The notes: generated by a model from the letters alone, not told the origin. Positions 25,701 through 35,222 are shown, counted from the first letter of the stretch. The stretch is 64,000 nt of DNA from an uncultured Lachnospiraceae bacterium (GCA_945929965.1 CAMEOT010000006.1:1-64000); one strand, 5' to 3'. Program-made: numbers and translations.

Positions 25701-26304
25701 TCTGCTGGGGATGAGCCAGCATGGACATATGGAAGCCGTGGGATATGATCTGTACTGCAAGATGTTGAATGAAGCGGTGCAGAACCTGAAAGGAGTCCAC
25801 ACGACGGTGGATTTCACCACGGTGATCGACTTGGATGTGGATGCTTATATTCCTGCGGAATACATTGTGAATGAGACGCAGAAGCTGGACATCTACAAGC
25901 GTATTGCCGGCATCGAGACCATAAAAGAGCGGGATGAGATGAAGGATGAGTTGTTAGACCGTTTTGGCAATATTCCCAAGGCAGTGGATAATCTGCTTCG
26001 GATCGCCCTGATCCGTATGGCAGCCCATGGTCTGGATATGACGGAGATCAAGGGCAAGAACGGCCGGATCACATTCAATTTCCGACCGGATGCAGGGATA
26101 GATCCACTGAAGATTCCCGCATTCTTGAAAAAACATGGAGAGAATCTTAGCTTTACCGCCTATGGCAATCCGTTTTTTACTTATAAATATAAGAAAACGG
26201 AGCTGGTGGAGACCGATGCGGAACTTCTGATGGGCAAAACAGAGGAACTGCTGGAAGAGATGAAATCCCTGGCGCTGGAACCGGAATCGGTGCAGAAAAA
26301 TTAA
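22738..26304 (+). CDS. mfd: Transcription-repair coupling factor
   Basis: 1188 aa; GDVGYGKTEIAIRAAFKA; DEEQRFGV; TATPIPRTLHMSL; directly after pth. Confidence 0.97.
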   Translation: MQALLAPLKELAEYDEIRKIVRQGKGTIALSGCVDSQKLHMIYGISDGLKYKVIVTYNDLKAKEIYEEYHFYDRNVMLYPAKDLIFFQADIHGNQLVQERIKTLRRVVEGKPVTIVTTYAALMTPQVLWQEQDIIRTERGGSLDESKLASRLVAMGYEKAYQVESPGQFSIRGGIVDIFDLTEENPYRIELWGDEVESIRSFDILSQRSIEKLESITVYPATEFVLSEEQIHKGIAKLEKEAVKQEKVFRDAHQPEEAHRIVTQVSELKEQLLEFQSKINLEGYIRYFYEDTVTMPELLADMAGRSLAFFIDEPARVKEQADAIELEFRESMEQRARKGYVLPGQMNILYSGEQVAATLEKNAVVTLATMETKYGYFRTEKHMDIAARNIAPYNNSFESLVKDLKKYKKNGYRVLLLSGSRTRAKRLAEDLRNSEDAGLTAVYTEDPMREVQPGEILTYYGHVNKGFEYPWLKFVVLSESDIFGAEKRKKKKKKLYQGQKINDFNDLKIGDYVVHETHGLGIYKGIEKVEVDKVVKDYLKIEYRDGGNLYILATGLDVIQKYASADAAKKPKLNKLGGKEWEHTKTKVRSAVSAVAKDLVELYAVRQQSEGYAFGKDTVWQREFEEMFPFEETEDQLNAIADTKADMESHRIMDRLICGDVGYGKTEIAIRAAFKAVQEGKQVVYLVPTTILAQQHYNTFVQRMKNFPVNIALMSRFRTPSEIKKTVKDLEKGMVDIVIGTHRVLSADVKFKDLGLLIIDEEQRFGVAHKEKIKKLKENVDVLTLTATPIPRTLHMSLIGIRDMSVLEEAPNDRLPIQTFVCEYNDELVREAIVREMARGGQVYYVYNRVNNIADIAAQIAKLVPEANVAYAHGQMKEHELERIMFDFINGEIDVLVSTTIIETGLDISNVNTMIIQDSDNLGLSQLYQLRGRVGRSNRNAYAFLMYKRDKMLKEVAEKRLAAIKEFTDLGSGFKIAMRDLEIRGAGNLLGMSQHGHMEAVGYDLYCKMLNEAVQNLKGVHTTVDFTTVIDLDVDAYIPAEYIVNETQKLDIYKRIAGIETIKERDEMKDELLDRFGNIPKAVDNLLRIALIRMAAHGLDMTEIKGKNGRITFNFRPDAGIDPLKIPAFLKKHGENLSFTAYGNPFFTYKYKKTELVETDAELLMGKTEELLEEMKSLALEPESVQKN

Positions 26305-26382
26305 GAGATTTTTATAGGACTGAAAAAATGATACCTTCTTATCAGAACAGTGAACAAAGGGATTCTGACAAGGAGGTATTTT

Positions 26383-26493
26383 ATGAAAGGTTATGTAACA
26401 GCCAGCGGATATATGGGATATGTGGAGAACGAATATATCTTATTTGCCAGTGAAGATGATTATTTTGAATACGTGGATTCGTTAAATTTTTAA
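26383..26493 (+). CDS. 36-aa small protein MKGYVTASGYMGYVENEYILFASEDDYFEYVDSLNF (not in ORF track)
   Basis: Strong AAGGAGG SD 6 nt before ATG; Tyr/acidic-rich protein-like composition. Confidence 0.75.
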   Translation: MKGYVTASGYMGYVENEYILFASEDDYFEYVDSLNF

Positions 26494-26643
26494 TTAATGT
26501 CCAGCGTCTTTACCGCCACAGCCTATCTGTGATATAGTACAAATGTAAAGGAAAAATGTAAGGGGTTTCAGCACGCTCTGCGAGGAGCAATGGTGATACT
26601 CTGATAAAGCATTAGGCAAAATAAACAGATGGGAGTTTATATT

Positions 26644-27678
26644 ATGGAACTGACTGAGAAGAAGGAATTTGATCTGCTCTCCCTGGGAGAGATTATGCTG
26701 AGATTATCACCGCCCGATAACGAGCGTATCACCAGAGGCGACAGCTTCAGCAAGCAGGCGGGAGGTGCAGAACTGAATGCCATCACCGGTGCGGCAATGC
26801 TGGGATTACGTTGTGGTATCATTTCCAAGCTTCCGGCCAATGACCTGGGTGTATATATTAAGAACCGTGTACGTCTCTGCGGTGTCAGTGATGACTATCT
26901 GGTATACGATGATGACAAGGATGCGAGACTGGGCGTGTACTATTATGAGAATGGTGCTTATCCGAGAAAGCCCCGTATCGTATATGACCGTAAGAATACT
27001 TCAATCAACAAGCTGACCGTAGATGACTATGACGATAAGCTCTACAGTGATACCCGCTGCTTCCATACCAGCGGCATTACACTGGCGCTGAGCCCTGAGC
27101 TGAGAGCTACCGCCATTGAGATGATCAAGCGTTTCAAGGCACAGGGAGCTATCATTTCCTTTGACGTGAACTTCCGCGGGAACCTGTGGACCGGTGCCGA
27201 AGCGAAGGAATGCATTGAATCCATTCTGCCTTATGTGGACATCTTCTTCTGTTCCGAAGACACCGCACGCCTGACTTTTCTGAAGGAAGGGGATGCCAAG
27301 AGCATTATGAAGAGCTTCACGGAAGAGTATCCGATCTCTATCGTGGCATCCACACAGCGTATCGTACATAGCCCGAAGCGTCATACTTTCGGTTCTATCA
27401 TCTACAGCGCCAAGGACGACACCTATTATGAAGAAGCACCTTACACCGATATCGAAGTCGTAGACCGTATCGGAAGTGGTGATGCTTATATCTCCGGTGT
27501 CCTGTACGGATTGCTGGCACATCCCGGCGAGTATCAGAAGGCACTGGAATATGGCAATGCCATCAGTGCACTTAAGAACACCATCCCCGGTGACCTGCTG
27601 TGCACCGATCTGAAAGAGATCCAGGGAATTATCAAGGAGCACAAGTCCACCGGACGTATTGCGGAGATGGACCGCTAA
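26644..27678 (+). CDS. PfkB-family sugar kinase (2-keto-3-deoxygluconate kinase-like)
   Basis: LGEIMLRLSPPDNERI; C-terminal DRIGSGDAYISGVLYGLL. Confidence 0.87.
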   Translation: MELTEKKEFDLLSLGEIMLRLSPPDNERITRGDSFSKQAGGAELNAITGAAMLGLRCGIISKLPANDLGVYIKNRVRLCGVSDDYLVYDDDKDARLGVYYYENGAYPRKPRIVYDRKNTSINKLTVDDYDDKLYSDTRCFHTSGITLALSPELRATAIEMIKRFKAQGAIISFDVNFRGNLWTGAEAKECIESILPYVDIFFCSEDTARLTFLKEGDAKSIMKSFTEEYPISIVASTQRIVHSPKRHTFGSIIYSAKDDTYYEEAPYTDIEVVDRIGSGDAYISGVLYGLLAHPGEYQKALEYGNAISALKNTIPGDLLCTDLKEIQGIIKEHKSTGRIAEMDR

Positions 27679-27692
27679 AATATTAAAATACA

Positions 27693-27732
27693 GAGTCCTG
27701 CAGTGCATGAGAATGCGCTACAGGACTTTTTT
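27693..27732 (+). terminator. Rho-independent terminator after PfkB kinase
   Basis: agtcctgcagtgcat-gaga-atgcgctacaggact + TTTTT. Confidence 0.85.
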
Positions 27733-27877
27733 CGTTTATTTTTAACAAAACTAAGCCTAAAATATATTAAAAAAGTAGATATACAAGACTAAATTAGTTT
27801 GCTATACTTAAAAACAAAGAATTAAAATGATAGGATAGCAGGTTATTGCCGGGGATCGGAAAGGAGACATAGAAAGC

Positions 27878-28555
27878 ATGGAAAAAGAAGACCGCATGCG
27901 ACAGAAGGAACAATGGAAGCAACTGTCTCCTTCCGAAAAATGGCAGTATTTTATAGACTATTACCTGTGGATCACCATAGGTGCGGTGGCGGGAATCGCT
28001 ATCGTTATCTTCCTGATCGTGCATTTTGCCACCAAGACCAGCTTTGTCATGGGAGTCATGGCAGTGAATACGGACGGAGAGCACATCGAAGCCACCGGAC
28101 CGGATTATTTTACGGATTTCCTGCGGGAACACGGTGTGACCTCCAAGCGTGACGTAGTGAATCTGAATTATACGATCTGGATCGATCCGAACTCGGATTC
28201 CGATGTGGATTCCACGAACCTCAGCACAATCCAGGTATTGTTCATGACCCGGTCGGTGGATGTATTTTTCTCCGACGAAGAGTTCTTAAAGCTCATGGGC
28301 GGTACGGATTATCTGGTAGACCTACGGGATTATCTGCCAGAGGATGTGTTGGACAGATATGAAGATCAGCAGATCAAAGTGTTAAATACCATGACGGGAG
28401 AGACAATTGTGGCGGGGATTCGGCTGGAGGATAATGCCTGGGTGCAAAAGACCGGCTGGTATAAGCACACAGCAGCAGTAGGTCTGGCGGATGGCATGAA
28501 GAATCCGGAACTGGCAGTGGCACTTTTGGAGGAAGTATTGAATGCGGAACAATGA
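27878..28555 (+). CDS. Membrane-anchored protein of unknown function
   Basis: Intact 225-aa ORF, one N-terminal TM, overlaps the following NUDIX gene. Confidence 0.75.
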   Translation: MEKEDRMRQKEQWKQLSPSEKWQYFIDYYLWITIGAVAGIAIVIFLIVHFATKTSFVMGVMAVNTDGEHIEATGPDYFTDFLREHGVTSKRDVVNLNYTIWIDPNSDSDVDSTNLSTIQVLFMTRSVDVFFSDEEFLKLMGGTDYLVDLRDYLPEDVLDRYEDQQIKVLNTMTGETIVAGIRLEDNAWVQKTGWYKHTAAVGLADGMKNPELAVALLEEVLNAEQ

Positions 28556-29165
28556 TGAAAAACATTACCGGGGCATAGAAAAGCTGACGGACAATCCGTT
28601 CCTGAACCTGTATCATATCGATGCACTGGGACGGGACGGCACACCGTTTCACTACTATTTTGCTTCCCGCAATGATGAGGATAATATCAAACATAAGACT
28701 CATAGCTTACGCCCTGAAGGTATGGCGGTCTATGCGGTAACGGAGGATGGACAACATCTGGTACTGGTGCGGCAGTACCGTTACCCCATGGACGATTATC
28801 TCTATGAACTGCCTGCAGGATTGATCGAGCCGGGAGAGACGGCTTCGGAGGCTGCCTGCCGGGAGATGATCGAGGAGACCGGTTGGGAACTGAAGGTATA
28901 TGAAGGCGGAGAGCCGGCATTCCGCAGAGGCTTTTTCCTGGCGCAGGGGCTGACGGACGAGAGCGGTAGTATGATCTTCGGCACGGTGACGGAGCAGGTG
29001 GGACAGCAGATGGAGAACACTGAGGATATTCAGGTGATCCTGGCGGACAGACAGGAGGTACTCCGGATCCTGAGACAAGAGCGGGTATCCATGCGCTGCG
29101 GACTGATGCTGATGCAGTTTTTGAAGGCAGAAACGGAAGAACCGTTTGCTTTTTTATATCTGTGA
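28542..29165 (+). CDS. NUDIX hydrolase (ADP-ribose pyrophosphatase-like)
   Basis: Nudix box GLIEPGETASEAACREMIEETGW. Confidence 0.9.
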   Translation: MRNNDEKHYRGIEKLTDNPFLNLYHIDALGRDGTPFHYYFASRNDEDNIKHKTHSLRPEGMAVYAVTEDGQHLVLVRQYRYPMDDYLYELPAGLIEPGETASEAACREMIEETGWELKVYEGGEPAFRRGFFLAQGLTDESGSMIFGTVTEQVGQQMENTEDIQVILADRQEVLRILRQERVSMRCGLMLMQFLKAETEEPFAFLYL

Positions 29166-29298
29166 CAGATATATCAACAGAAAGCATAAAAGACAGGGGC
29201 GCACTTGCCGCTCGGAGAAGTTTGGAAATGACGATTTTGGGAAAGCGGATGCTGATTTTTAGAAAGATTTTTTATTCCGGAAAGAAAGAGGTAAAAGT

Positions 29299-31506
29299 AT
29301 GGCAATCAGATACATAGAACAGGACAGAACCTTCTGGCTGGATACAGAACACACCAGCTACATCATGTCTGTTGTGGATGAGGAGAATTTTGTGGGGCAT
29401 GTATACTACGGGCAGAAATTGCAGTATACCGAAGGCACACCGGCACCGGTATATCTGATGCGCACCGGAGAAGCACCTTTTGTTCCTTCCAAAAATAACA
29501 GAGAACGGGTCTCTTTTTTGGACTCTTTCCCTATGGAGTATCCGGGGAACGGGTTAGGAGACTACAGAGAGAGTGCTGTCTCCATCCGAACCGTGGGAGG
29601 ACATGTGGGAGTGCAGCTAAATTACGTCTCCCATGAGATCGTAAAGGAGAAGCCCGCGCTTCCCGGGCTGCCTTCTACTTTTCCGGGAGAGGAGGATTGC
29701 GACACCCTGATCCTGCACCTGGAGGACCAGACGACCGGTTTGACGGCAGAACTGATCTATACTACATTTGAAAAAGTAGATGTGATTACCCGCAGTGTAA
29801 TCCTGAAAAATACAGCAGAACAGCCGATTTATCTGACAAAAGTTATGTCTGCCTGCCTGGATCTGGATTGCACGGATGAAAAGTATGACATCCTTACCTT
29901 GCACGGTTCCTGGGGGAGAGAACGTCAGATGGAGAGGAGAAGCCTGATGCATGGTAAGCAGAGCGTTGGGTCTGTAAGAGGAGAATCCTCCCACCAGGAG
30001 CATCCGTTTATCGCATTGCTGTCAGAAAATGCGACGCAGGATACCGGTGAAGTCTACGGCATGCATTTTGTATATTCCGGTAATTTTCTGGCACAGGCAG
30101 AGCTGTCACAGTTCGACTCCATCCGTATGACTATGGGGATCCATCCGGAGAATTTTGTATGGAAACTGGAGCAGGGAGAAAGCTTTGCTGCGCCCGAAGT
30201 AGTAATGACTTATTCTTCAGAGGGGCTTAGCGGTATGACACATCATTATCATGATATGTACCGCGAGCATCTGATCCGTGGAGAATACCGGGATAAAAAG
30301 CGTCCGATCCTGATCAATAACTGGGAAGCTACGTACTTTGATTTTAACACCGATAAATTATTAAAGATTGCAAAGCAGGCATCAAAGCTTGGGATTGAAA
30401 TGTTGGTCATGGACGATGGTTGGTTCGGACACCGTAATGATGACAGCACGAGCCTGGGTGACTGGAAGGTCAATGAGCAGAAGCTGCCGGGAGGTCTGAA
30501 ACTTTTGGTGGATCAGGTAAATGCCATGGGACTTAAGTTCGGTATCTGGTTCGAGCCGGAGATGATCTCCCCGGATTCGGATCTGTACAGAGAACATCCC
30601 GACTGGGCGATTGCTATCCCCGGACGTGCAGGAAGCCTGTGCCGTAATCAGTATGTACTGGATCTGTCCCGGAAGGAAGTCCGAGATCATGCTTATGAGA
30701 GCGTGGCAACAGTGTTACACAGTGCCAATATCGAATATGTGAAATGGGATATGAACCGACAGCTTTCGGATCTGGGAAGTGCAAATCTGCCGGCAGATCG
30801 TCAGGGAGAGTTGTATCATAGATATGTACTTGGTTTATATGAGATGCAGGAGAGACTGCTTGCGGAATTCCCGCATCTGCTTTTGGAGAATTGTTCCGGC
30901 GGCGGTGCCAGATTTGATCCCGGTATGTTATACTATAGTCCGCAGATCTGGTGCTCCGATGATACGGATGCCATCGAGAGACTGAAAATACAGGAAGGAA
31001 CGATGCTTCTGTATCCGCTGTCTACCATGGGCGCCCATGTATCGGATTGTCCCAACCACACAGTGGGAAGAGTCACACCTTTCGAGACCAGAGGGCATGT
31101 GGCGCTGGCAGGTACCTTCGGCTACGAGCTGGATATCACAAAGATCCCGGAGGAGGACAGACAGCAGATCCCCGCACAGACCGCCATGTATCACAAATAC
31201 AACGATCTGATCCGCAGAGGGGATTACTACCGGATCGCATCATATTTGGAAAACGGCAGCTATGACTGCTATATGGTAGTTTCCAAAGACAAAAAGGAAG
31301 TGCTGGTAACCTATGTACATGTATTATCGAGACCGAATTTCCACAGCAGAAGAGTGCGTCTGAAGGGACTGGCACCGGAGAAACAGTACCGCACCCAGGA
31401 GACCGGAGAAGTATTTGGCGGTGATGTGCTGATGCAGGCAGGACTTTTGGTGGCACCTCTGTGGGGAGACTACCGCAGTAAGCTGATTCATTTGGTGGAG
31501 GTATAG
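29299..31506 (+). CDS. Alpha-galactosidase, GH36
   Basis: RPILINNWEATYFDFN; MLVMDDGWFG; YVKWDMNR; LLENCSGGGARFDPGML. Confidence 0.95.
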   Translation: MAIRYIEQDRTFWLDTEHTSYIMSVVDEENFVGHVYYGQKLQYTEGTPAPVYLMRTGEAPFVPSKNNRERVSFLDSFPMEYPGNGLGDYRESAVSIRTVGGHVGVQLNYVSHEIVKEKPALPGLPSTFPGEEDCDTLILHLEDQTTGLTAELIYTTFEKVDVITRSVILKNTAEQPIYLTKVMSACLDLDCTDEKYDILTLHGSWGRERQMERRSLMHGKQSVGSVRGESSHQEHPFIALLSENATQDTGEVYGMHFVYSGNFLAQAELSQFDSIRMTMGIHPENFVWKLEQGESFAAPEVVMTYSSEGLSGMTHHYHDMYREHLIRGEYRDKKRPILINNWEATYFDFNTDKLLKIAKQASKLGIEMLVMDDGWFGHRNDDSTSLGDWKVNEQKLPGGLKLLVDQVNAMGLKFGIWFEPEMISPDSDLYREHPDWAIAIPGRAGSLCRNQYVLDLSRKEVRDHAYESVATVLHSANIEYVKWDMNRQLSDLGSANLPADRQGELYHRYVLGLYEMQERLLAEFPHLLLENCSGGGARFDPGMLYYSPQIWCSDDTDAIERLKIQEGTMLLYPLSTMGAHVSDCPNHTVGRVTPFETRGHVALAGTFGYELDITKIPEEDRQQIPAQTAMYHKYNDLIRRGDYYRIASYLENGSYDCYMVVSKDKKEVLVTYVHVLSRPNFHSRRVRLKGLAPEKQYRTQETGEVFGGDVLMQAGLLVAPLWGDYRSKLIHLVEV

Positions 31507-31510
31507 AGAC

Positions 31511-32530
31511 ATGGCAAAAGCAGTAAAATTAGCAGATATCGCAGAGAGAGTTGGAGTCAGCACGGTGACCGTGTCCAAGGCACTGTCCGGACAAAAAGGC
31601 GTCAGCGAGGAAGTCAGAGAGAAGATCCGCAGCATTGCGGAAGAACTCGGTTACCAGCAGCCGTCGGCGGCCAGGAAAAGCCAGAATCAGAAGAGCTACA
31701 ATATCGGTATTCTGATCTCCGAGAGATTCCTGGACAAATATGAATCCTTCTACTGGCAGATGTATCAGTCCGTAGCCACCAGAGCGACCGCCAAGGAGTG
31801 TTTTACCATGCTGGAGGTCATTGGGGCTGCAGAGGAAGAGAGCAGCAGAATGCCGAAGCTGGTGCAGGAACGTAAGGTAGACGGTATTATCGTCATCGGT
31901 AAAATGCTGGATGCTTACTTGCAGCATCTGAATGAGGAAGCCGGGATCCCTGTAATCTACCTGGACTATTATAACGGTAGAGAAGCCAGTGATTCCGTCA
32001 TTTCCAACAGCTATTACGGCACCTATGAACTGACCTATTATCTGTACCGCATGGGACACCGTAAGATTGCCTATGTGGGAACCCTGCTTGCCACCGAGAG
32101 TATTACGGATCGATATTTCGGTTACCAGAAGGCACTGTTAGAGCTGGGATTGGAACAGAAAAAAGAATGGGTCATGGACGACCGTCACATTGAGACCGGC
32201 AAGATCGATACTGTGAACATGCTGCAGATCCCCAAGGATATGCCCACAGCGTTCGTATGCAACTGTGATCTGACTGCAAGCTTTCTCATCAAGAAACTGA
32301 GAGAGAACGGATATCGCGTACCGGAGGACATCTCTGTGGTAGGTTTTGATAACTACCTGTATCCCGGACTTAGCGATATCCGTATCACGACCTATGAAGT
32401 AGATATGGGAGAGATGGCGAGAAGAGCCATTCATAATATTATCAAAAAAATCACCAGTGATAATTATAAGGCGGGAGTTACCGTGGTGGAAGGTCGCCTG
32501 GTACTGAAGGACAGCGTGTCTCGCGTATAG
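31511..32530 (+). CDS. LacI-family transcriptional regulator
   Basis: LADIAERVGVSTVTVSKALSGQKGVSEEVREKI HTH; periplasmic-binding-like domain. Confidence 0.94.
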   Translation: MAKAVKLADIAERVGVSTVTVSKALSGQKGVSEEVREKIRSIAEELGYQQPSAARKSQNQKSYNIGILISERFLDKYESFYWQMYQSVATRATAKECFTMLEVIGAAEEESSRMPKLVQERKVDGIIVIGKMLDAYLQHLNEEAGIPVIYLDYYNGREASDSVISNSYYGTYELTYYLYRMGHRKIAYVGTLLATESITDRYFGYQKALLELGLEQKKEWVMDDRHIETGKIDTVNMLQIPKDMPTAFVCNCDLTASFLIKKLRENGYRVPEDISVVGFDNYLYPGLSDIRITTYEVDMGEMARRAIHNIIKKITSDNYKAGVTVVEGRLVLKDSVSRV

Positions 32531-33425
32531 ATTGCGGCGCATTCTGCCTGTAGACAAAAGGCGTGACACCGGTGTGCTTTTTAAACAGGTGGATGAAATG
32601 GTTGGTATTGTCAATGCCCACCGCGGATCCCACCTCGTGAATCGGATCATCTGTAGATAGGAGCAGCGATTTGGCTGCTTCTATTTTTTTCTCCTGCAGA
32701 TACTGCAGCGGAGAGATGCGGAAGGCAGCGGAGAATTCCCGGCACAGACGGTAGCGGCTGACACCTAAAGTCTGCTCAAAGTATTCAAGGGAGTGACTTT
32801 CTGCATAATTTTCCTCGAAATCCGCTTTCATGGACAGCAGATAGGCGGGGAGGGGCTTCGCATCCCGGGAGACAGACAAAGCGGACAGCATCAGTTCCGT
32901 GAACATTCCGGTCAGTTCCCTGTGAAGCTGCATCTGCTCTGCGGGGGTCGGAGTAAAAGGAAATTTCGTCAGCTGTTGCATCCGCTGTGAGACACAGGAA
33001 CCGATGGGAATCGGATAACAACAGGAAAAATTAGCTTGAAATATGCTATAATAAGAAGAAAGCTCCAGCCCGCTTAGGAAAAACATCTGAAAACGCCATT
33101 TTCCCTGCAACAGCCGCAGGGAAAATCCCTGACTGCAGTCCAAAAACAGCAGGTGCTCATGATCCAGGATCACTTCGCTGCCCTGGGTGGTAAGGACGGC
33201 ACTGCCTTCTAAGGTATAGAGCAGCAGATACGAAGGAAAGGGGTTCCATTCATAATAGAAAGGATCGGAGAGCCGGAATTCCCCACCGGCCAGAGGCAGT
33301 AAAAATCCCTTGTCTTCCAGGGATATCTTATAGATCTGTCCCAGGAGGATCTCCGGGGAACGCTGCCCCTCCATATCGGAGGAAGTGCGCTTCAATGCAT
33401 TGAGAAAAGTGGTGGAAATGTTCAT
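32478..33425 (-). CDS. AraC-family transcriptional regulator
   Basis: C-terminal double HTH: LEYFEQTLGVSRYRLCREFSAAFRISPLQYLQEKKIEAAKSLLLSTDDPIHEVGSAVGIDNTNHFIHLFKKHTGVTPFVYR. Confidence 0.92.
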   Translation of the reverse strand: MNISTTFLNALKRTSSDMEGQRSPEILLGQIYKISLEDKGFLLPLAGGEFRLSDPFYYEWNPFPSYLLLYTLEGSAVLTTQGSEVILDHEHLLFLDCSQGFSLRLLQGKWRFQMFFLSGLELSSYYSIFQANFSCCYPIPIGSCVSQRMQQLTKFPFTPTPAEQMQLHRELTGMFTELMLSALSVSRDAKPLPAYLLSMKADFEENYAESHSLEYFEQTLGVSRYRLCREFSAAFRISPLQYLQEKKIEAAKSLLLSTDDPIHEVGSAVGIDNTNHFIHLFKKHTGVTPFVYRQNAPQSIRETRCPSVPGDLPPR

Positions 33426-33717
33426 AAAAAATTCTCCTGGCTTTCTTTTTGCAAAAATTAATTTAGCTTAAATACATTATAAACCATTATTTAAGCTGTT
33501 TCAATGACAAGAAAAAATAAAAGAGCAAAATTAGTTAATTAAATAAGCTAATTTAAGTAAAATTATCTGTTGCAGTAGTGCAAAATATACAAAACAGAGA
33601 GGAATAACTTGTGAAAATAGAAGATAATAACGAAAATGACAAGAATGAGAGATTAAAAACAAGAAAAGTTGATGCTTAATTAATATAATTATGTATAATT
33701 AAATTAAGTTACAAAAC

Positions 33718-33731
33718 AGTAAACGCTATCA
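33718..33731 (+). promoter_or_regulatory. LacI/CcpA-type operator (cre-like) upstream of the mannan ABC operon
   Basis: AGTAAACGCTATCA, one mismatch to TGNAANCGNWNNCW, 43 nt before the SBP start. Confidence 0.5.
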
Positions 33732-33773
33732 AATGTAACGAACAAAGTAACTCAAACAAGGAGGATATTTCTT

Positions 33774-35222
33774 ATGAAGATGAAAAAGTTTTTAGCTCTT
33801 TCCACAGCATCTGTCATGGCACTGTCTATGGTTGCATGTGGAAGCACCGACAACGGCGCAGCTGAGAGCACCGCAAGCAACACACCTGCAACAGCAGAGG
33901 CTTCCACCGTGGCTGCTACGGAAGCAGACGAGACAACCGGTCTGAATTACGCAGAGCTTACTTTGGGTGAGGATTACACCGACATTACCACAACCATTAA
34001 GGTGCTGACCAACCGTACCGATCTGTTGGAGGATGGCGCAGCAGTTCCTTATCAGACTTATATCGATGCATTCAATGAGCTGTATCCCAACATCACTGTT
34101 GATGTAGAAGGTATCACTGACTACGCAAGTGACACACTGCTTCGTCTGCAGGGTGGTGACTGGGGCGATGTTATGTTTATCCCCGCAGTTGACAAGGCTG
34201 ACTTAAGCACCTACTTCCTTCCTCTTGGAACTACTACTGAGATGGATGGCCAGTTAAACTACTACAATCAGATGTACGAAGGTGTTGTATACGGCGTTCC
34301 TTACACCGCAGGCGTTAACGGCGGTATCGTTTATAACAAGGCAGTATTCGAAGCAGCAGGAATCACTGAGATGCCTAAGACTCCCGAAGATTTCATCGCA
34401 GCATTAAAGCAGATCAAAGAGTATGACAGCTCCATCATTCCTCTGTACACCAACTACGCAGCTGGCTGGGCAATGGGCGGCCAGTGGGATCCCGCTATCA
34501 GCGGCAGTGCTACCGGAGACAGCACTTATATGAACCAGAAGTTACTGCACACAGCCAATCCTTTTGCTGATCCCGGCGACGGAACAGGCGCTTACAACGT
34601 ATACAAAGTAATGTACGATGCAGTTGCTGAAGGCCTTACCGAGGAAGACTACTCCACCACGGACTGGGAAGGTTGTAAGGGTATGATCAACAATGGTCAG
34701 ATCGCTTGCATGGTTCTTGGCTCCTGGGCAGTTCCTCAGATGAAAGAAGCCGGCGACAACGCTGACGACATCGCTTATATGCCTTTCCCTATTACCCTGA
34801 CCAGCGGTAAGCAGGCAGCATCTGTAGGCCCTGACTACAGCTTTGGTATCAATGCTAATACCACCGAAGATAATCAGGCAGCAGCTCTGTGCTTCGTTAA
34901 GTTCATGGCAGAAGAATCCGGATTCTCCTATGACTGCGGCGGACTTCCCGTTGCTATCAAGGATACCAGATTACCGGATTTCTATGCAGCATTCAAGGGT
35001 ATCGACTTCGTAGTGGATGAGCCTGCGATCGAAGGCGAAGAGGATCTGTTAAACGAGCTGAACGCTGAAAGTGGTCTTAACATCAACAACAACGGTGAGA
35101 CCAAGATGCAGGAGCTGGTAGAGTGTGCAGCAGACGGTTCCAAGACCTACGATGAGATCATCGACGAGTGGAACGTAGAGTGGACTTCCGCACAGGAGAG
35201 CTGTGGCGTAGAGATCCAGTAA
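33774..35222 (+). CDS. Sugar ABC transporter solute-binding lipoprotein (probable manno-oligosaccharide binding)
   Basis: Lipobox SMVACGS; family 1 SBP sequence features; followed by two CUT1 permeases. Confidence 0.9.
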   Translation: MKMKKFLALSTASVMALSMVACGSTDNGAAESTASNTPATAEASTVAATEADETTGLNYAELTLGEDYTDITTTIKVLTNRTDLLEDGAAVPYQTYIDAFNELYPNITVDVEGITDYASDTLLRLQGGDWGDVMFIPAVDKADLSTYFLPLGTTTEMDGQLNYYNQMYEGVVYGVPYTAGVNGGIVYNKAVFEAAGITEMPKTPEDFIAALKQIKEYDSSIIPLYTNYAAGWAMGGQWDPAISGSATGDSTYMNQKLLHTANPFADPGDGTGAYNVYKVMYDAVAEGLTEEDYSTTDWEGCKGMINNGQIACMVLGSWAVPQMKEAGDNADDIAYMPFPITLTSGKQAASVGPDYSFGINANTTEDNQAAALCFVKFMAEESGFSYDCGGLPVAIKDTRLPDFYAAFKGIDFVVDEPAIEGEEDLLNELNAESGLNINNNGETKMQELVECAADGSKTYDEIIDEWNVEWTSAQESCGVEIQ

